DNA of 29,019 nt from CAYYWP01 sp050176585 (GTDB lineage: Bacteria; Desulfobacterota; Binatia; HRBIN30; CADEER01). Under the pieces are notes generated by a model. It worked only from the letters and a program-made list of their open reading frames with translations. It was not told where the DNA came from and searched no databases. The translations under genes and the position numbers were made by a program. Shown in pieces: positions 1 through 7,582 of this stretch; positions within the stretch are counted from its first letter, which is position 1, and every line of letters begins with the position of its first letter. The stretch spans positions 1 through 29,019 of the forward strand of contig JBFXHX010000043.1 of NCBI GenBank assembly GCA_050176585.1. Reading direction: 5' to 3'.

Positions 1-23
1 GCGATGGCGAGGGTGTTTTTCAT
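1..23 (-). CDS. ABC-2 type permease, N-terminal fragment (partial, runs off the window)
   Basis: Only the first codons are present. On the minus strand an ATG at 23-21 opens a frame reading MKNTLAI before the window edge. That opening resembles the start of GldF/ABC-2 permeases, which often begin M-(K/R)-N-T-L-A-I-A. The ATG overlaps the TGA of the ATPase gene (ATGA overlap), the usual sign of translational coupling between an ABC ATPase and its membrane partner. Identity rests on seven residues plus context, so the family call is inference. Confidence 0.5.
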
Positions 24-748
24 GCCACGGCCTCTTCGCCGTGTACGCGGCTGATGTAACGCATGAAGACTTCCTCGAGAGTGCCATGCTCGGTAAGGTG
101 TTCGATGCGGTCTTCCACCGCCACGCGCCCCTCGTTGATGATCACGACCTTCTGACAGATCTGCGTGACCTCTTGCAGGATGTGCGTCGAGAGGATGACG
201 GTGCGTTCCGCGGCGAGATCGCGCACCAGGCTGCGGATTTCCCGAATCTGCCGCGGATCGAGGCCGATGGTCGGCTCGTCGAGCACCAGCACGTGCGGTT
301 CGTGAATGATCGCCTGCGCCAGCCCGACGCGTTGGCGGTAGCCTTTCGACAGGTGACCGAGCACGCGCCGCGCGACGTGGGTGAGGCCGCAGCGGTCCAG
401 CGCGCGATCGGTGGCGCCGCTCAGCTCGGCGCGCGGAATGCCGCGGATGCGCCCCACGAACTCGAGGTAGGGGCGCACCGTCATGTCGTGATACAGGGGC
501 GGGATCTCGGGCAGGTACCCGATGCGCTTGCGGACCTCGAGCGACTGCTGGAGGATGTCGAATCCCTCTACCTGCACCGTGCCGCTGGTCGGCGCCAGGA
601 AGCCGGTGATGATCCGCATGGTGGTGGTCTTGCCGGCGCCATTCGGCCCCAGCAGGCCCAGCACTTCACCCCGCTGCGCGGTGAATGAGATGTTCTCGAT
701 GGCGACCAGGTCGCCGTAGCGTTTCGTCAGGTTACGGACTTCGATCAT
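20..748 (-). CDS. ABC transporter ATP-binding protein (GldA/NatA-like)
   Basis: This is a cytoplasmic ATPase subunit that would power an ABC-2 membrane exporter. Visible motifs, numbered from the ATG at 748, are Walker A GPNGAGKT (34-41), an ABC signature LSKGYRQR, Walker B VLVLDEPTIGLDP and the switch histidine in ILSTHIL. About 242 residues is normal for a stand-alone ATPase of the drug/gliding-type families. A TTG at 766 would add six residues, but MIEVRNLTKRYG is the typical start of the family, so 748 is preferred. The stop overlaps the start of the downstream permease. A TTGACA-type promoter lies upstream at 826-854. The substrate cannot be told from the sequence. Confidence 0.93.
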   Translation of the reverse strand: MIEVRNLTKRYGDLVAIENISFTAQRGEVLGLLGPNGAGKTTTMRIITGFLAPTSGTVQVEGFDILQQSLEVRKRIGYLPEIPPLYHDMTVRPYLEFVGRIRGIPRAELSGATDRALDRCGLTHVARRVLGHLSKGYRQRVGLAQAIIHEPHVLVLDEPTIGLDPRQIREIRSLVRDLAAERTVILSTHILQEVTQICQKVVIINEGRVAVEDRIEHLTEHGTLEEVFMRYISRVHGEEAVA

Positions 749-825
749 GCGGGTCGGTGCTCGCAACGACGGTTGACGTCGAACTCGCCGAGTTCATTCG
801 AACATGCGTGCGCGCGGCGCGAGCG

Positions 826-854
826 CATTTAGTTTGCGACCCCGACCTTGTCAA
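826..854 (-). promoter_or_regulatory. Putative sigma-70-type promoter of the ABC transporter genes
   Basis: On the minus strand a perfect -35 TTGACA (849-854) is followed after exactly 17 bases by TAAATG (826-831), which matches 4 of 6 positions of the -10 consensus. It points towards the ATPase gene and leaves a leader of about 70 bases. The assignment is by consensus only. Confidence 0.5.
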
Positions 855-862
855 GCTGACTG

Positions 863-890
863 GCCGGTTCGGGGCGGCGTCCGAACCGGC
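863..890. repeat. Perfect 10-bp inverted repeat in the ABC/polA divergent spacer
   Basis: GCCGGTTCGG (863-872) and CCGAACCGGC (881-890) are exact reverse complements separated by 8 bases. The element lies directly upstream of the -35 of the minus-strand promoter, between two divergent genes. It could be an operator or a cruciform/hairpin. No T-tract follows, so a simple terminator is less likely. Confidence 0.5.
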
Positions 891-909
891 GCGCCGGGCG
901 TCTGAGCCT

Positions 910-923
910 GCTCGCATGCGAGC
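910..923. repeat. 14-bp perfect palindrome upstream of polA
   Basis: GCTCGCATGCGAGC is fully self-complementary with no spacer, which is typical of a dimeric regulator site. It lies about 115 bases upstream of the polA start and 20 bases from the larger inverted repeat. In GC-rich DNA such palindromes can arise by chance. Confidence 0.35.
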
Positions 924-1036
924 CGCTCGACCGGAGTGCCGCCGCCTGTCGCGGCACCGTGGCGCGGCGCGGAGCCCCGCGGCGGCGACGAATTGCTGAT
1001 GCCACAGGCGTTTGGTAGGTGTGCGACACGCCCGCC

Positions 1037-3646
1037 ATGTCCACCCCTCGTCCGCGTCTCGTCTTGGTGGACGGCAGCTCCTACGTCTACCGCGCGTTTC
1101 ATGCCCTGCCGCCGTTGACCGGTCCGAGTGGACTGCCCACCCAAGCGGTGTACGGCTTCACGACCATGCTGCTCAAGCTCATGGCCGAAGCCAAGCCGGA
1201 CTACTTGGCCGTGGTCTTCGACGCTACCCGCAAGACGTTCCGCGACGATATGTACGCCGAATACAAGGCGCATCGCGCCGAGATGCCGAACGAGCTGGCG
1301 GCGCAAATTCCGCACGTGCACCGGGTCGTATCGGCGCTGCGGCTGTACTCGCTGAGCGTGCCCGGCGTCGAGGCCGACGACGTGATCGGCAGCGTGCTGG
1401 CCGCGTTCGCGAGCCCGGAGCTCGATTGCGTGGTGGTGACCGGTGACAAGGACCTGATGCAGCTCGTCCGCCCGGGCGTGCGGCTGTGGGACACCATGCG
1501 CGACCGGTGGATCGATGCCGCCGCGGTCGAGGCCAAGTACGGCGTGGCGCCCGAGCACCTGGTCGACGTGTTCGCGCTGATGGGGGATGCCATCGACAAC
1601 GTGCCCGGCGTCACCGGCGTCGGCGAGAAGACCGCGGTTGCACTGGTCCGGGCGCTCGGCAACGTCGAGAACGTGCTCGACCAGCTCGAAGCCGTGGCGG
1701 GGCTTCCCGTGCGCGGAGCGGCGAAGCTCGCCGAGCGCCTGCGCGCCGAGGCCGAGATGGCGCGTCTCAGCAAGCAGTTGGTGCGCGTGCGCTGTGACGT
1801 GCCGCTCGACTGCGGGCTCGAGGCATTGCGGGTGGTGCAACCGGATCGGGCAGCCGTGCGCGCGCTGTTCACCGAGCTGGGCTTCGAGAGCCTACTGCGC
1901 CAGCTCACCAGCGCGCCGCCCGCCCTGACCGTGGAGGCCGCGCTGCTCGAGCAGGCTGCCCAGGTGACGGCGCAATTCGCGCGCGCCCGACGCGCCGGGT
2001 GGCTGGCGCTCGCCGCGCTCACGGACGAGGGACCATCGGTGACCACCCCGGCGCGCGAGCTCGTGCTCGACACGGCCGGCGAGAGCCCGGTGCGCGTGCC
2101 GCTCGTCGACGGCGGGCTGGTGGAGATCGTCCGTGCCGGCGTCGCCGATGCGGAGCTCGAGGTGATCGGCCACGACCTCAAACGCGATCTGCTCGCGCTG
2201 CACGCGCGCGGCATTACCGTCGGCGGCCGCTCGTTCGACGTGGCCATCGCCGCAGCCCTGGTCGACGCGACCGCCCCGACCTTGCTGGAGCGGCTGATCC
2301 TGGAGCTTCTCGGGACCGAGCCGTTGCCTTACCGCAGCGGGCCCGGCGGCGCTGCCGCCGGGGTGAGTGTGCTGCATTCCCTGGCCGACCAGCTCCGCGA
2401 ACGCCTGGCGTCGATGTCGTTGCAACGGCTGTTCGACGAAGTCGAAATGCCCCTGGTACGAGTGCTAGCCGCCGTCGAGCAGCGCGGCATCCTCGTCGAC
2501 CTAGAGCACCTGCAGCGGCTGAGCGCCGAGTTCGGTGCCCGCATGGATGCGCTGATGAGCGAGATCCACGAGCTCGCCGGCGAGGCGTTCAACATCAACT
2601 CGCCGCCGCAGCTCCGCACGATCCTGTTCGAACGGCTGCAACTGCCGACGCGCGGGGTCAAACGCGGGAAGACCGGCCTGTCCACGGATGTGGACGTCCT
2701 GACCCGCCTCGCACAAGCCCATCCGCTGCCGGCCAAGATTCTCGACTACCGCGCGCTGTCGAAGCTGAAGTCGACCTACGTCGATGCGCTGCCGCTGGCG
2801 GTGAATCCGCAGACCGGGCGCTTGCACACGAGCTTAAATCAGACCGGCGCGGCGACCGGCCGCCTGAGCTCGAGCGAGCCGAACCTGCAGAATATTCCGA
2901 TCCGCGGGGAGGAGGGCCGCCGGATCCGGGCGGCGTTCGTGGCGCCGCCCGGTGCGATCTTGATCGCGGCCGACTACTCGCAGATCGAGCTGCGCATCCT
3001 CGCGCATCTGTCCGCCGATCCCGCGCTGATCGACGCCTTCGCCAGGGGTCAGGACATCCATACGCGCACGGCGGCCGAGGTGTTCAACGTCATCCCGGCG
3101 CTCGTCAGCTCCGACCAGCGGCGCGCCGCCAAGGTCATCAACTTCGGCATTCTGTACGGCATGGGCCCGCAACGGCTGGCGGCGGAGCTCGGCATCGGCC
3201 TCGCCGAGGCGCAGGGCTACATCGCCAGTTACTTCGCCCGTTATGCGGGCGTCCGCAGCTTTTTAGAACGCGTCGTCGCCGAAGCGCGCGAGCGCGGCTT
3301 CGTGACCACGCTGCTCGGGCGGCGCCGCGCCGTGCCCGAGCTGCGCAGCCGCGAGCGGGGGGTGGCGCAAGCCGCCGAGCGGGTCGCTACCAATACCCCC
3401 ATCCAGGGGTCGGCCGCCGACGTGATCAAGCTGGCGATGATCGCCGTGGAGCGGCGGCTGAACGCCGACGGTGTGCGGGGCGGCATGATCCTGCAGGTGC
3501 ACGACGAGCTGCTCTTCGAAGTCGCGGAAGAGGACCGCGATCTGGCGTGCGCCGCGGTGCGGGAAGAAATGGAGGGGGTGCTGCAGTTGCGGGTGCCGCT
3601 GCAGGTGGATCTCGGCGTCGGCCAAAGTTGGGCGGAGGCGCACTGA
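1037..3646 (+). CDS. polA: DNA polymerase I with degenerate 3'-5' exonuclease domain
   Basis: This is a family A DNA polymerase for Okazaki-fragment maturation and repair, acting on the chromosome. The N-terminal 5' nuclease (about residues 1-290) shows LVDGSSYVYRAF, GVEADDVIG, VVTGDKDLMQLV and the helix-hairpin-helix GVTGVGEKTA. The polymerase domain has motif A DYSQIELRILAHL (Asp near 646), motif B RRAAKVINFGILYG and motif C QVHDELLFE (Asp near 823). The middle domain is poorly conserved: the Exo I DxE motif is replaced by LALAALTDEG and the Exo III YxxxD motif is not recognisable, so proofreading is probably lost, as in many bacterial Pol I enzymes. The ATG at 1037 (MSTPRPRLVLVDGSS) is chosen over an in-frame GTG at 1019, which adds six residues. 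The 869-residue length is typical. Confidence 0.97.
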   Translation: MSTPRPRLVLVDGSSYVYRAFHALPPLTGPSGLPTQAVYGFTTMLLKLMAEAKPDYLAVVFDATRKTFRDDMYAEYKAHRAEMPNELAAQIPHVHRVVSALRLYSLSVPGVEADDVIGSVLAAFASPELDCVVVTGDKDLMQLVRPGVRLWDTMRDRWIDAAAVEAKYGVAPEHLVDVFALMGDAIDNVPGVTGVGEKTAVALVRALGNVENVLDQLEAVAGLPVRGAAKLAERLRAEAEMARLSKQLVRVRCDVPLDCGLEALRVVQPDRAAVRALFTELGFESLLRQLTSAPPALTVEAALLEQAAQVTAQFARARRAGWLALAALTDEGPSVTTPARELVLDTAGESPVRVPLVDGGLVEIVRAGVADAELEVIGHDLKRDLLALHARGITVGGRSFDVAIAAALVDATAPTLLERLILELLGTEPLPYRSGPGGAAAGVSVLHSLADQLRERLASMSLQRLFDEVEMPLVRVLAAVEQRGILVDLEHLQRLSAEFGARMDALMSEIHELAGEAFNINSPPQLRTILFERLQLPTRGVKRGKTGLSTDVDVLTRLAQAHPLPAKILDYRALSKLKSTYVDALPLAVNPQTGRLHTSLNQTGAATGRLSSSEPNLQNIPIRGEEGRRIRAAFVAPPGAILIAADYSQIELRILAHLSADPALIDAFARGQDIHTRTAAEVFNVIPALVSSDQRRAAKVINFGILYGMGPQRLAAELGIGLAEAQGYIASYFARYAGVRSFLERVVAEARERGFVTTLLGRRRAVPELRSRERGVAQAAERVATNTPIQGSAADVIKLAMIAVERRLNADGVRGGMILQVHDELLFEVAEEDRDLACAAVREEMEGVLQLRVPLQVDLGVGQSWAEAH

Positions 3647-3705
3647 GATGGCCGGCGGCCTGAATACCAGCGGCGACGCGCCGTCTATGGCGCTGGGATG
3701 TTTCC

Positions 3706-4275
3706 GTGGACCGTAGCGATCGCGAACTCGTTCGCGAAAGCCGCCGTGGAGACCGGGAAGCGTTTCGTCAGCTGGTCGAACGGTATCAGCGCAAAATCCT
3801 CGCCGTCGCCATTGGCATGGTCCACAACCGCGACGACGCTCTGGAACTGACGCAGGAAACCTTCGTCAAAGCGTACGAGAACTTAGAGCGTTTCAAAGGC
3901 GAGTCGAGCTTCTACACATGGCTATATCGGATTGCCGTCAACCTCGGCATCGACTTTCGCCGGCGCGACCGGCGCCACGGGACCGTGGCGTTGGCGGATC
4001 GGCCCGGCGGCGGCGAGGACCTCGAAGCGGCGGTGCCCGAGCAACGGTTGGCGGATCCGTATCAGCAGACGCGCTCTCGGCAAATCGGCGAACGCATGCA
4101 GCAGGCGATCAACGAGTTGACCCCCGATCACAAAGCCGTCATACTCCTGCGCGAAGTCGAAGGCCTCTCATACGACGACATCAGCCGAGTCATGCAGTGC
4201 TCGAAGGGCACCGTCATGAGCCGCCTGCACTACGCCCGGAAGAAGCTGCAGGACAAGCTGAAGGACCTGTTGTGA
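3706..4275 (+). CDS. RNA polymerase sigma factor, ECF/RpoE family
   Basis: This is an extracytoplasmic-function sigma factor that directs RNA polymerase to a stress regulon. Region 2 spans roughly residues 10-80 (YQRKILAVAIGMV, DDALELTQETFVKAYENL, FYTWLYRIAVNLGIDFRRR). Region 4 spans about 130-185 (LTPDHKAVILLREVEGLSY, DDISRVMQCSKGTVMSRLHYARKKL). At 189 residues it is the standard ECF length. The start is GTG at 3706 with GGGA about seven bases upstream; a nearby ATG at 3698 is out of frame. It begins 59 bases after polA and is followed by its likely anti-sigma factor after 40 bases, so the two are probably co-transcribed. No autoregulated promoter was recognised. Confidence 0.95.
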   Translation: MDRSDRELVRESRRGDREAFRQLVERYQRKILAVAIGMVHNRDDALELTQETFVKAYENLERFKGESSFYTWLYRIAVNLGIDFRRRDRRHGTVALADRPGGGEDLEAAVPEQRLADPYQQTRSRQIGERMQQAINELTPDHKAVILLREVEGLSYDDISRVMQCSKGTVMSRLHYARKKLQDKLKDLL

Positions 4276-4315
4276 GGCGTGCTCGGCGGAACACTCCTGC
4301 GGCGGAGGCGGCATC

Positions 4316-4873
4316 ATGACGTGCCGCGAGAGCCGTCCGCTCCTGCCGCTGTTCTTCGACGGCGAGCTGGAAGCGCGGCAGATGCGCGCAGTGGCATTGC
4401 ACAGCACGCGCTGCCCCGAGTGCGAGGGCGAGTTGCGCGCGCTCGAGCACCTGCAGGAAGCGGTTGCGACGCACATCTCCTCTCTGATCGACGAGGTCGA
4501 TCTGCGCCAGGTCTGGTCCGGAGTCGCGCCGCGGTTGGCGACCAGGGCGCCTTCGCTGCGCGAGCGCTGGCGCGCGTGGCGCGAGGAACGCCCATTCGGC
4601 TGGGGCGTGCGGGGGCCCGCATTTGCCGCGATGGCCGTGGGGGCGCTGCTCGCGGTAGTGATCCTGCGCGGCGATCCGCCGCAGACCCCGGTCGGCGCGA
4701 GGCCGGCACTCGCCAAGGTCGACAACTCCGCCAAGCTCGATTCGATGCAGAGCAGCGTCGATTCGGTTGCCGTGGTCACGGACGCGGAGACCAACACCAC
4801 ATTGCTGTGGATCATGGATGACGCGGCTGGAACCGTCGACCACGCCATCGAGGAATGGGAAGAAGCCGAGTAA
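4316..4873 (+). CDS. Membrane-anchored zinc-binding anti-sigma factor (ZAS-type)
   Basis: It probably holds the upstream ECF sigma factor at the membrane. The cytoplasmic N-terminus carries a conserved-looking Cys at residue 3 (MTCRESRPLLPLFFDGEL) and the HxxxCxxC zinc motif in HSTRCPEC, the hallmark of ZAS-domain anti-sigma factors. A single hydrophobic segment near residues 100-118 (FAAMAVGALLAVVIL) would be the membrane anchor, leaving about 65 residues outside. GGAGG lies eight bases before the ATG. The gene overlaps the next one by 19 bases, which suggests translational coupling. Pairing with the sigma factor is inferred from adjacency and the zinc motif. Confidence 0.85.
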   Translation: MTCRESRPLLPLFFDGELEARQMRAVALHSTRCPECEGELRALEHLQEAVATHISSLIDEVDLRQVWSGVAPRLATRAPSLRERWRAWREERPFGWGVRGPAFAAMAVGALLAVVILRGDPPQTPVGARPALAKVDNSAKLDSMQSSVDSVAVVTDAETNTTLLWIMDDAAGTVDHAIEEWEEAE

Positions 4874-5388
4874 CCAGGCGGGCGGCGGTCACGGCGTTGG
4901 TCGTTGTGGCCTATCTCGCCACTGGCGCCGCCGCGGCGCGGGGCGATCAGCTCACGACGCCCACGGAGGGCGTCGAGGTGCGCATCGATACCGTGCTGGC
5001 TAGCAACTCGGGCACGGCGTTCGACTCGGCGCTCAGCCGGCTCAAGGGGCCGTTCGTGAGCTTGTTCCCGTACTCCTCGTACCGGCTCATACAAGGTGAG
5101 CGCCGCGTCGTGGCGTGGCGGCGGGAGGAGCAGTTCATGCTCCCCGGCGGTCGATACCTCGTGATCATGCCGCGCGGCGTGCAGGGCGACCGCGTATCGC
5201 TCAACGTCATGCTCATCCACGGGACGCGACCGCTGGTCAGCACCGTGTTGTCTTTGAAGAATCGCGGCACGTTTCTGGTCGGCGGACCCCCGCACGGCGA
5301 GGGTGTGCTGATCATCGCCATCGGCGCCGCGACTGCGCCGCAGCCGACGCCCGGGCTCGCGCTCCAGACCGGCACGGCCCCGCCCTGA
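4855..5388 (+). CDS. Exported protein of unknown function, coupled to the sigma/anti-sigma pair
   Basis: I do not recognise the family. The 177-residue product begins with a basic stretch (MGRSRVTRR) and a hydrophobic run (AAVTALVVVAYLATGAAA) ending near ARG-DQ, a plausible Sec signal peptide. The mature part is predicted to be mostly beta strands (VEVRIDTVLAS, RYLVIMPRGV, VSLNVMLIHG, PLVSTVLSL) and ends in a Pro/Thr-rich tail. The ATG lies inside the end of the anti-sigma gene with AGGA immediately before it. Its position as third gene of a sigma/anti-sigma operon suggests a periplasmic sensor or effector of the same response, but that is inference. It ends convergently with the E1-like gene. 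Confidence 0.75.
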   Translation: MGRSRVTRRAAVTALVVVAYLATGAAAARGDQLTTPTEGVEVRIDTVLASNSGTAFDSALSRLKGPFVSLFPYSSYRLIQGERRVVAWRREEQFMLPGGRYLVIMPRGVQGDRVSLNVMLIHGTRPLVSTVLSLKNRGTFLVGGPPHGEGVLIIAIGAATAPQPTPGLALQTGTAPP

Positions 5389-5393
5389 AGCGG

Positions 5394-5437
5394 GCGCGCT
5401 CTGCGCGCAGCGATCGGCGGCCGGCTGATGTCAGCCG
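5394..5437. terminator. Hairpin pair between convergent genes (possible bidirectional terminator)
   Basis: Two perfect inverted repeats sit in the 42-base convergent spacer. GCGCGC-TCT-GCGCGC lies at 5394-5408. CGGCTGA-TG-TCAGCCG at 5422-5437 overlaps the stop codon of the minus-strand E1-like gene. Neither is followed by a clear T-tract, so termination is inferred from structure and position. Confidence 0.4.
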
Positions 5438-6063
5438 CACGCCGGGCAGTCGGCGGCGCGGCGTAGCTCGCGCGCCTGGAGCGCGGATGTGGTGGTCTCG
5501 AATTGCCACCATGTGCCGGGCTCGGGCGCTGCCAGGCCGAGCAGCAGGTTCAGCGCGAGAGCAGCCGCGAGCCCGCCGAGCACCGTGGCCAACGGCGCTT
5601 CCAGCGCCGGAGCGCACAGCGCGGCCGCTGCGCCGGCCGCACAGACTACGCATCCGCGCCCGCCGACCGCGACGTGTACCCAGCCGGCCGCGCCGCGGGC
5701 GCCGGTGCCGATGAGGGGAACCTCGGCGCGCCGCATGCTCCCCGCCATGGCTGCCAGAGATTCCGGCGCCAGTTCCGCAGCCGCAACCACGTCGGCGCCG
5801 GGCGGGACCGCGGAGTCCACGACCACGGCGCTATCGGGGTTCAGTGCCGTGAGCTCGAGCCGCAAGACCGCTGCGTCCGCGCCCAGGAGCGTGAGCCGCC
5901 CGACGCCGGCGCCGACGAGATAGCGCGCGATCATCGCCGCGAGCGGCCCGTCGCCGGCCACCGCCGCGGAGGCATTCAACAGCCGTTGCTGGCCGGTACC
6001 GCCGATCTGCGCGAGGATGATCTGGCGACTGTAGCGCTCGATCTGGTGGTCGCTGAGCGGCAT
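5431..6063 (-). CDS. Degenerate E1-like (ThiF/MoeB/HesA-family) protein
   Basis: The N-terminus (LSDHQIERYSRQIIL) is a textbook start of MoeB/ThiF proteins, containing the RYSRQ helix that in MoeB supplies an arginine to the partner subunit's active site. Two Cys pairs, CVVC and a C-terminal CPAC, match the structural zinc site. The nucleotide loop, normally GxGGLG, is GDGPLA, and the DxxxSNLxRQ and DxxD segments are gone, so it should not adenylate by itself. At 210 residues it is shorter than MoeB (about 250). It follows cysM after 217 bases. A plausible role is the inactive partner of the E1-like protein at 8858-9607. The alternative is a decaying paralogue. Confidence 0.75.
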   Translation of the reverse strand: MPLSDHQIERYSRQIILAQIGGTGQQRLLNASAAVAGDGPLAAMIARYLVGAGVGRLTLLGADAAVLRLELTALNPDSAVVVDSAVPPGADVVAAAELAPESLAAMAGSMRRAEVPLIGTGARGAAGWVHVAVGGRGCVVCAAGAAAALCAPALEAPLATVLGGLAAALALNLLLGLAAPEPGTWWQFETTTSALQARELRRAADCPACG

Positions 6064-6280
6064 CGCTTACTGAACCGGGCGGTCGGGTCGCGATCGGGCC
6101 GGCCGTGCCGTGCTCGATGCCGGCGCCCGATCCGCCGGCTCGCGGTTGTCTGCCGGCGAGCGTCCCTGTGCCTGGCATTCGTGCTGCGCGTTGGCGCCAA
6201 CCGAAGAAGCATACGGAGCTGGCCCGATTGCGATGTCGATGAGCTGCGTGTGCATGCAGACGCCGACGGCGCCGCGCGCG

Positions 6281-7276
6281 TCAACCGGCGCGGCGGTGCT
6301 GCCAGTCGGCCCAACCGGCCCAGAGATTGGTGCTGAGATACCGGCTGCCGAAATCGGGAAAGATGGCGACCACCACGCCCTCCTCCAGCTCGCGGGCGAC
6401 CGCACGCGCCGCGTACAAGGCCGCGCCGGAAGATTGTCCGACGATCAACCCGACGCGTGCGGCCAGCGCGTACACGAGCTCGTAGGCTTCATCGGTAGGC
6501 ACAGGGACTTTCCCGTCCAGCTCCTCCTCATGGTAGATGCCCGGCACGATCGAGCTGGCCATGTGCTTGAGGCCTTCGAGACCGTGCAGCGCGTCATCGG
6601 GTTCGGCCGCGATCACGCGCACTGCGGGGTTGCAGTCCTTCAGATACCTGCCCGTGCCCATCACCGTGCCGCCTGTGCCGATGCCGGCCACCAGGTGCGT
6701 CACGGCGCCCTCGGTCGCCTCCCAGATCTCGGGTCCGGTGCTCTCGTAGTGGGCCTGCGGATTCATCCGGTTGAAGTACTGATCCGGCTTGAAGTAGCGG
6801 TCGGGGTCTTCCGCGATCACCTGGCGGCAGCGCACCATCGCGCCGTCCGATCCCTCCAACCCGCTGCTGAAGATGATCTCGGCGCCGAAGGCGCGGATGA
6901 CGCGCTTGCGCTCGCGGCTGACGTTCTCCGGCAGGACCAGCCGCACGGGATAGCCCAGCGCCGCGCCGATCATCGCCAGCGCGATGCCCGTGTTGCCTGA
7001 CGTCGAATCGATGATCGTCTTGCCGGGGCAGAGCGCACCGCTCGCGAGCCCCTCGCGGATCATCCACAGCGCGGCGCGGTCCTTTACGGACCCGCCCGGG
7101 TTGAAGCCCTCGAGCTTGGCGTAGATGCGCACGCGCGGCGACAGCCCGGGAACCATGGCCCCCACGTCGAGGAGGGGCGTGTGACCGACGAGGTCGACCA
7201 CCGACCCGGCGCGCTCGAACGGCGCCAGCCCCGGCGACGCCGAGGCCACCGCTGTCGCGCTCGGAGCGATCGCCAT
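6281..7276 (-). CDS. cysM: PLP-dependent cysteine synthase, CysM-like
   Basis: This fold-type II PLP enzyme makes cysteine by beta-replacement. The PLP lysine lies in NPGGSVKDRAA, the substrate loop is STSGNTG, and the phosphate-binding glycines are GIGTGGTVMGTGRYL. The family start (VVDLVGHTPLL) comes after about 30 unusual Ala/Ser/Pro-rich residues. In place of the GPHKIQG-type segment of CysK it has GLEGLKHMASSIVPGIY, closer to carrier-dependent CysM proteins such as the mycobacterial one. It starts six bases after the stop of the Gly-Gly carrier gene, which supports use of a protein thiocarboxylate rather than free sulfide. O-phosphoserine as acceptor is expected from that family but not proven here. 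Confidence 0.9.
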   Translation of the reverse strand: MAIAPSATAVASASPGLAPFERAGSVVDLVGHTPLLDVGAMVPGLSPRVRIYAKLEGFNPGGSVKDRAALWMIREGLASGALCPGKTIIDSTSGNTGIALAMIGAALGYPVRLVLPENVSRERKRVIRAFGAEIIFSSGLEGSDGAMVRCRQVIAEDPDRYFKPDQYFNRMNPQAHYESTGPEIWEATEGAVTHLVAGIGTGGTVMGTGRYLKDCNPAVRVIAAEPDDALHGLEGLKHMASSIVPGIYHEEELDGKVPVPTDEAYELVYALAARVGLIVGQSSGAALYAARAVARELEEGVVVAIFPDFGSRYLSTNLWAGWADWQHRRAG

Positions 7277-7282
7277 TGGCGC

Positions 7283-7558
7283 TCAGCCCCCGGCGATCGC
7301 GGGCACGATGGACAGCTCGTCGCCGTCCTTCACGGCGGTCTCCAGGTTGCTGAGGAACCGGATGTCATCGCCGTTGAGATAGATGTTGACGAAGCGGCGT
7401 ACGCGGCCTTCCTCGTCACAGAGCCGCTCCTTGATGCCGCCGAATTGCCGCTCGAGGTCGTTGACGACAGCGCCGACCGTAGCGCCGGCTGCGCCGACCT
7501 CTTCGGCGCCGCCGGTGAAGCGGCGCAGGGGGGTAGGAATGCGAACATGCACGGACAT
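7283..7558 (-). CDS. cysO: Small sulfur-carrier protein (CysO/MoaD/ThiS-like)
   Basis: This 91-residue beta-grasp protein ends exactly in Gly-Gly, the site that an E1-like enzyme adenylates and converts to a thiocarboxylate. Visible features are MSVHVRIPTPLRRFTGG at the N-terminus, the strand VNIYLNGDDIRFL and the closing DGDELSIVPAIAGG, all typical of MoaD/CysO. A strong AGGAGG lies five to six bases before the ATG. It sits between threonine synthase and CysM, the arrangement known for CysO-type carriers, so a role in cysteine rather than molybdopterin synthesis is preferred. A MoaD function cannot be excluded from the sequence alone. Confidence 0.9.
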   Translation of the reverse strand: MSVHVRIPTPLRRFTGGAEEVGAAGATVGAVVNDLERQFGGIKERLCDEEGRVRRFVNIYLNGDDIRFLSNLETAVKDGDELSIVPAIAGG

Positions 7559-7582
7559 CGAATCCTCCTGAAAGATGTGCGG

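Noticed and set aside
1999..3663. 554-codon frame overlapping polA in another frame
   Set aside because: Arg/Ala/Gly-rich translation without domains, lying wholly inside the conserved polA coding region.
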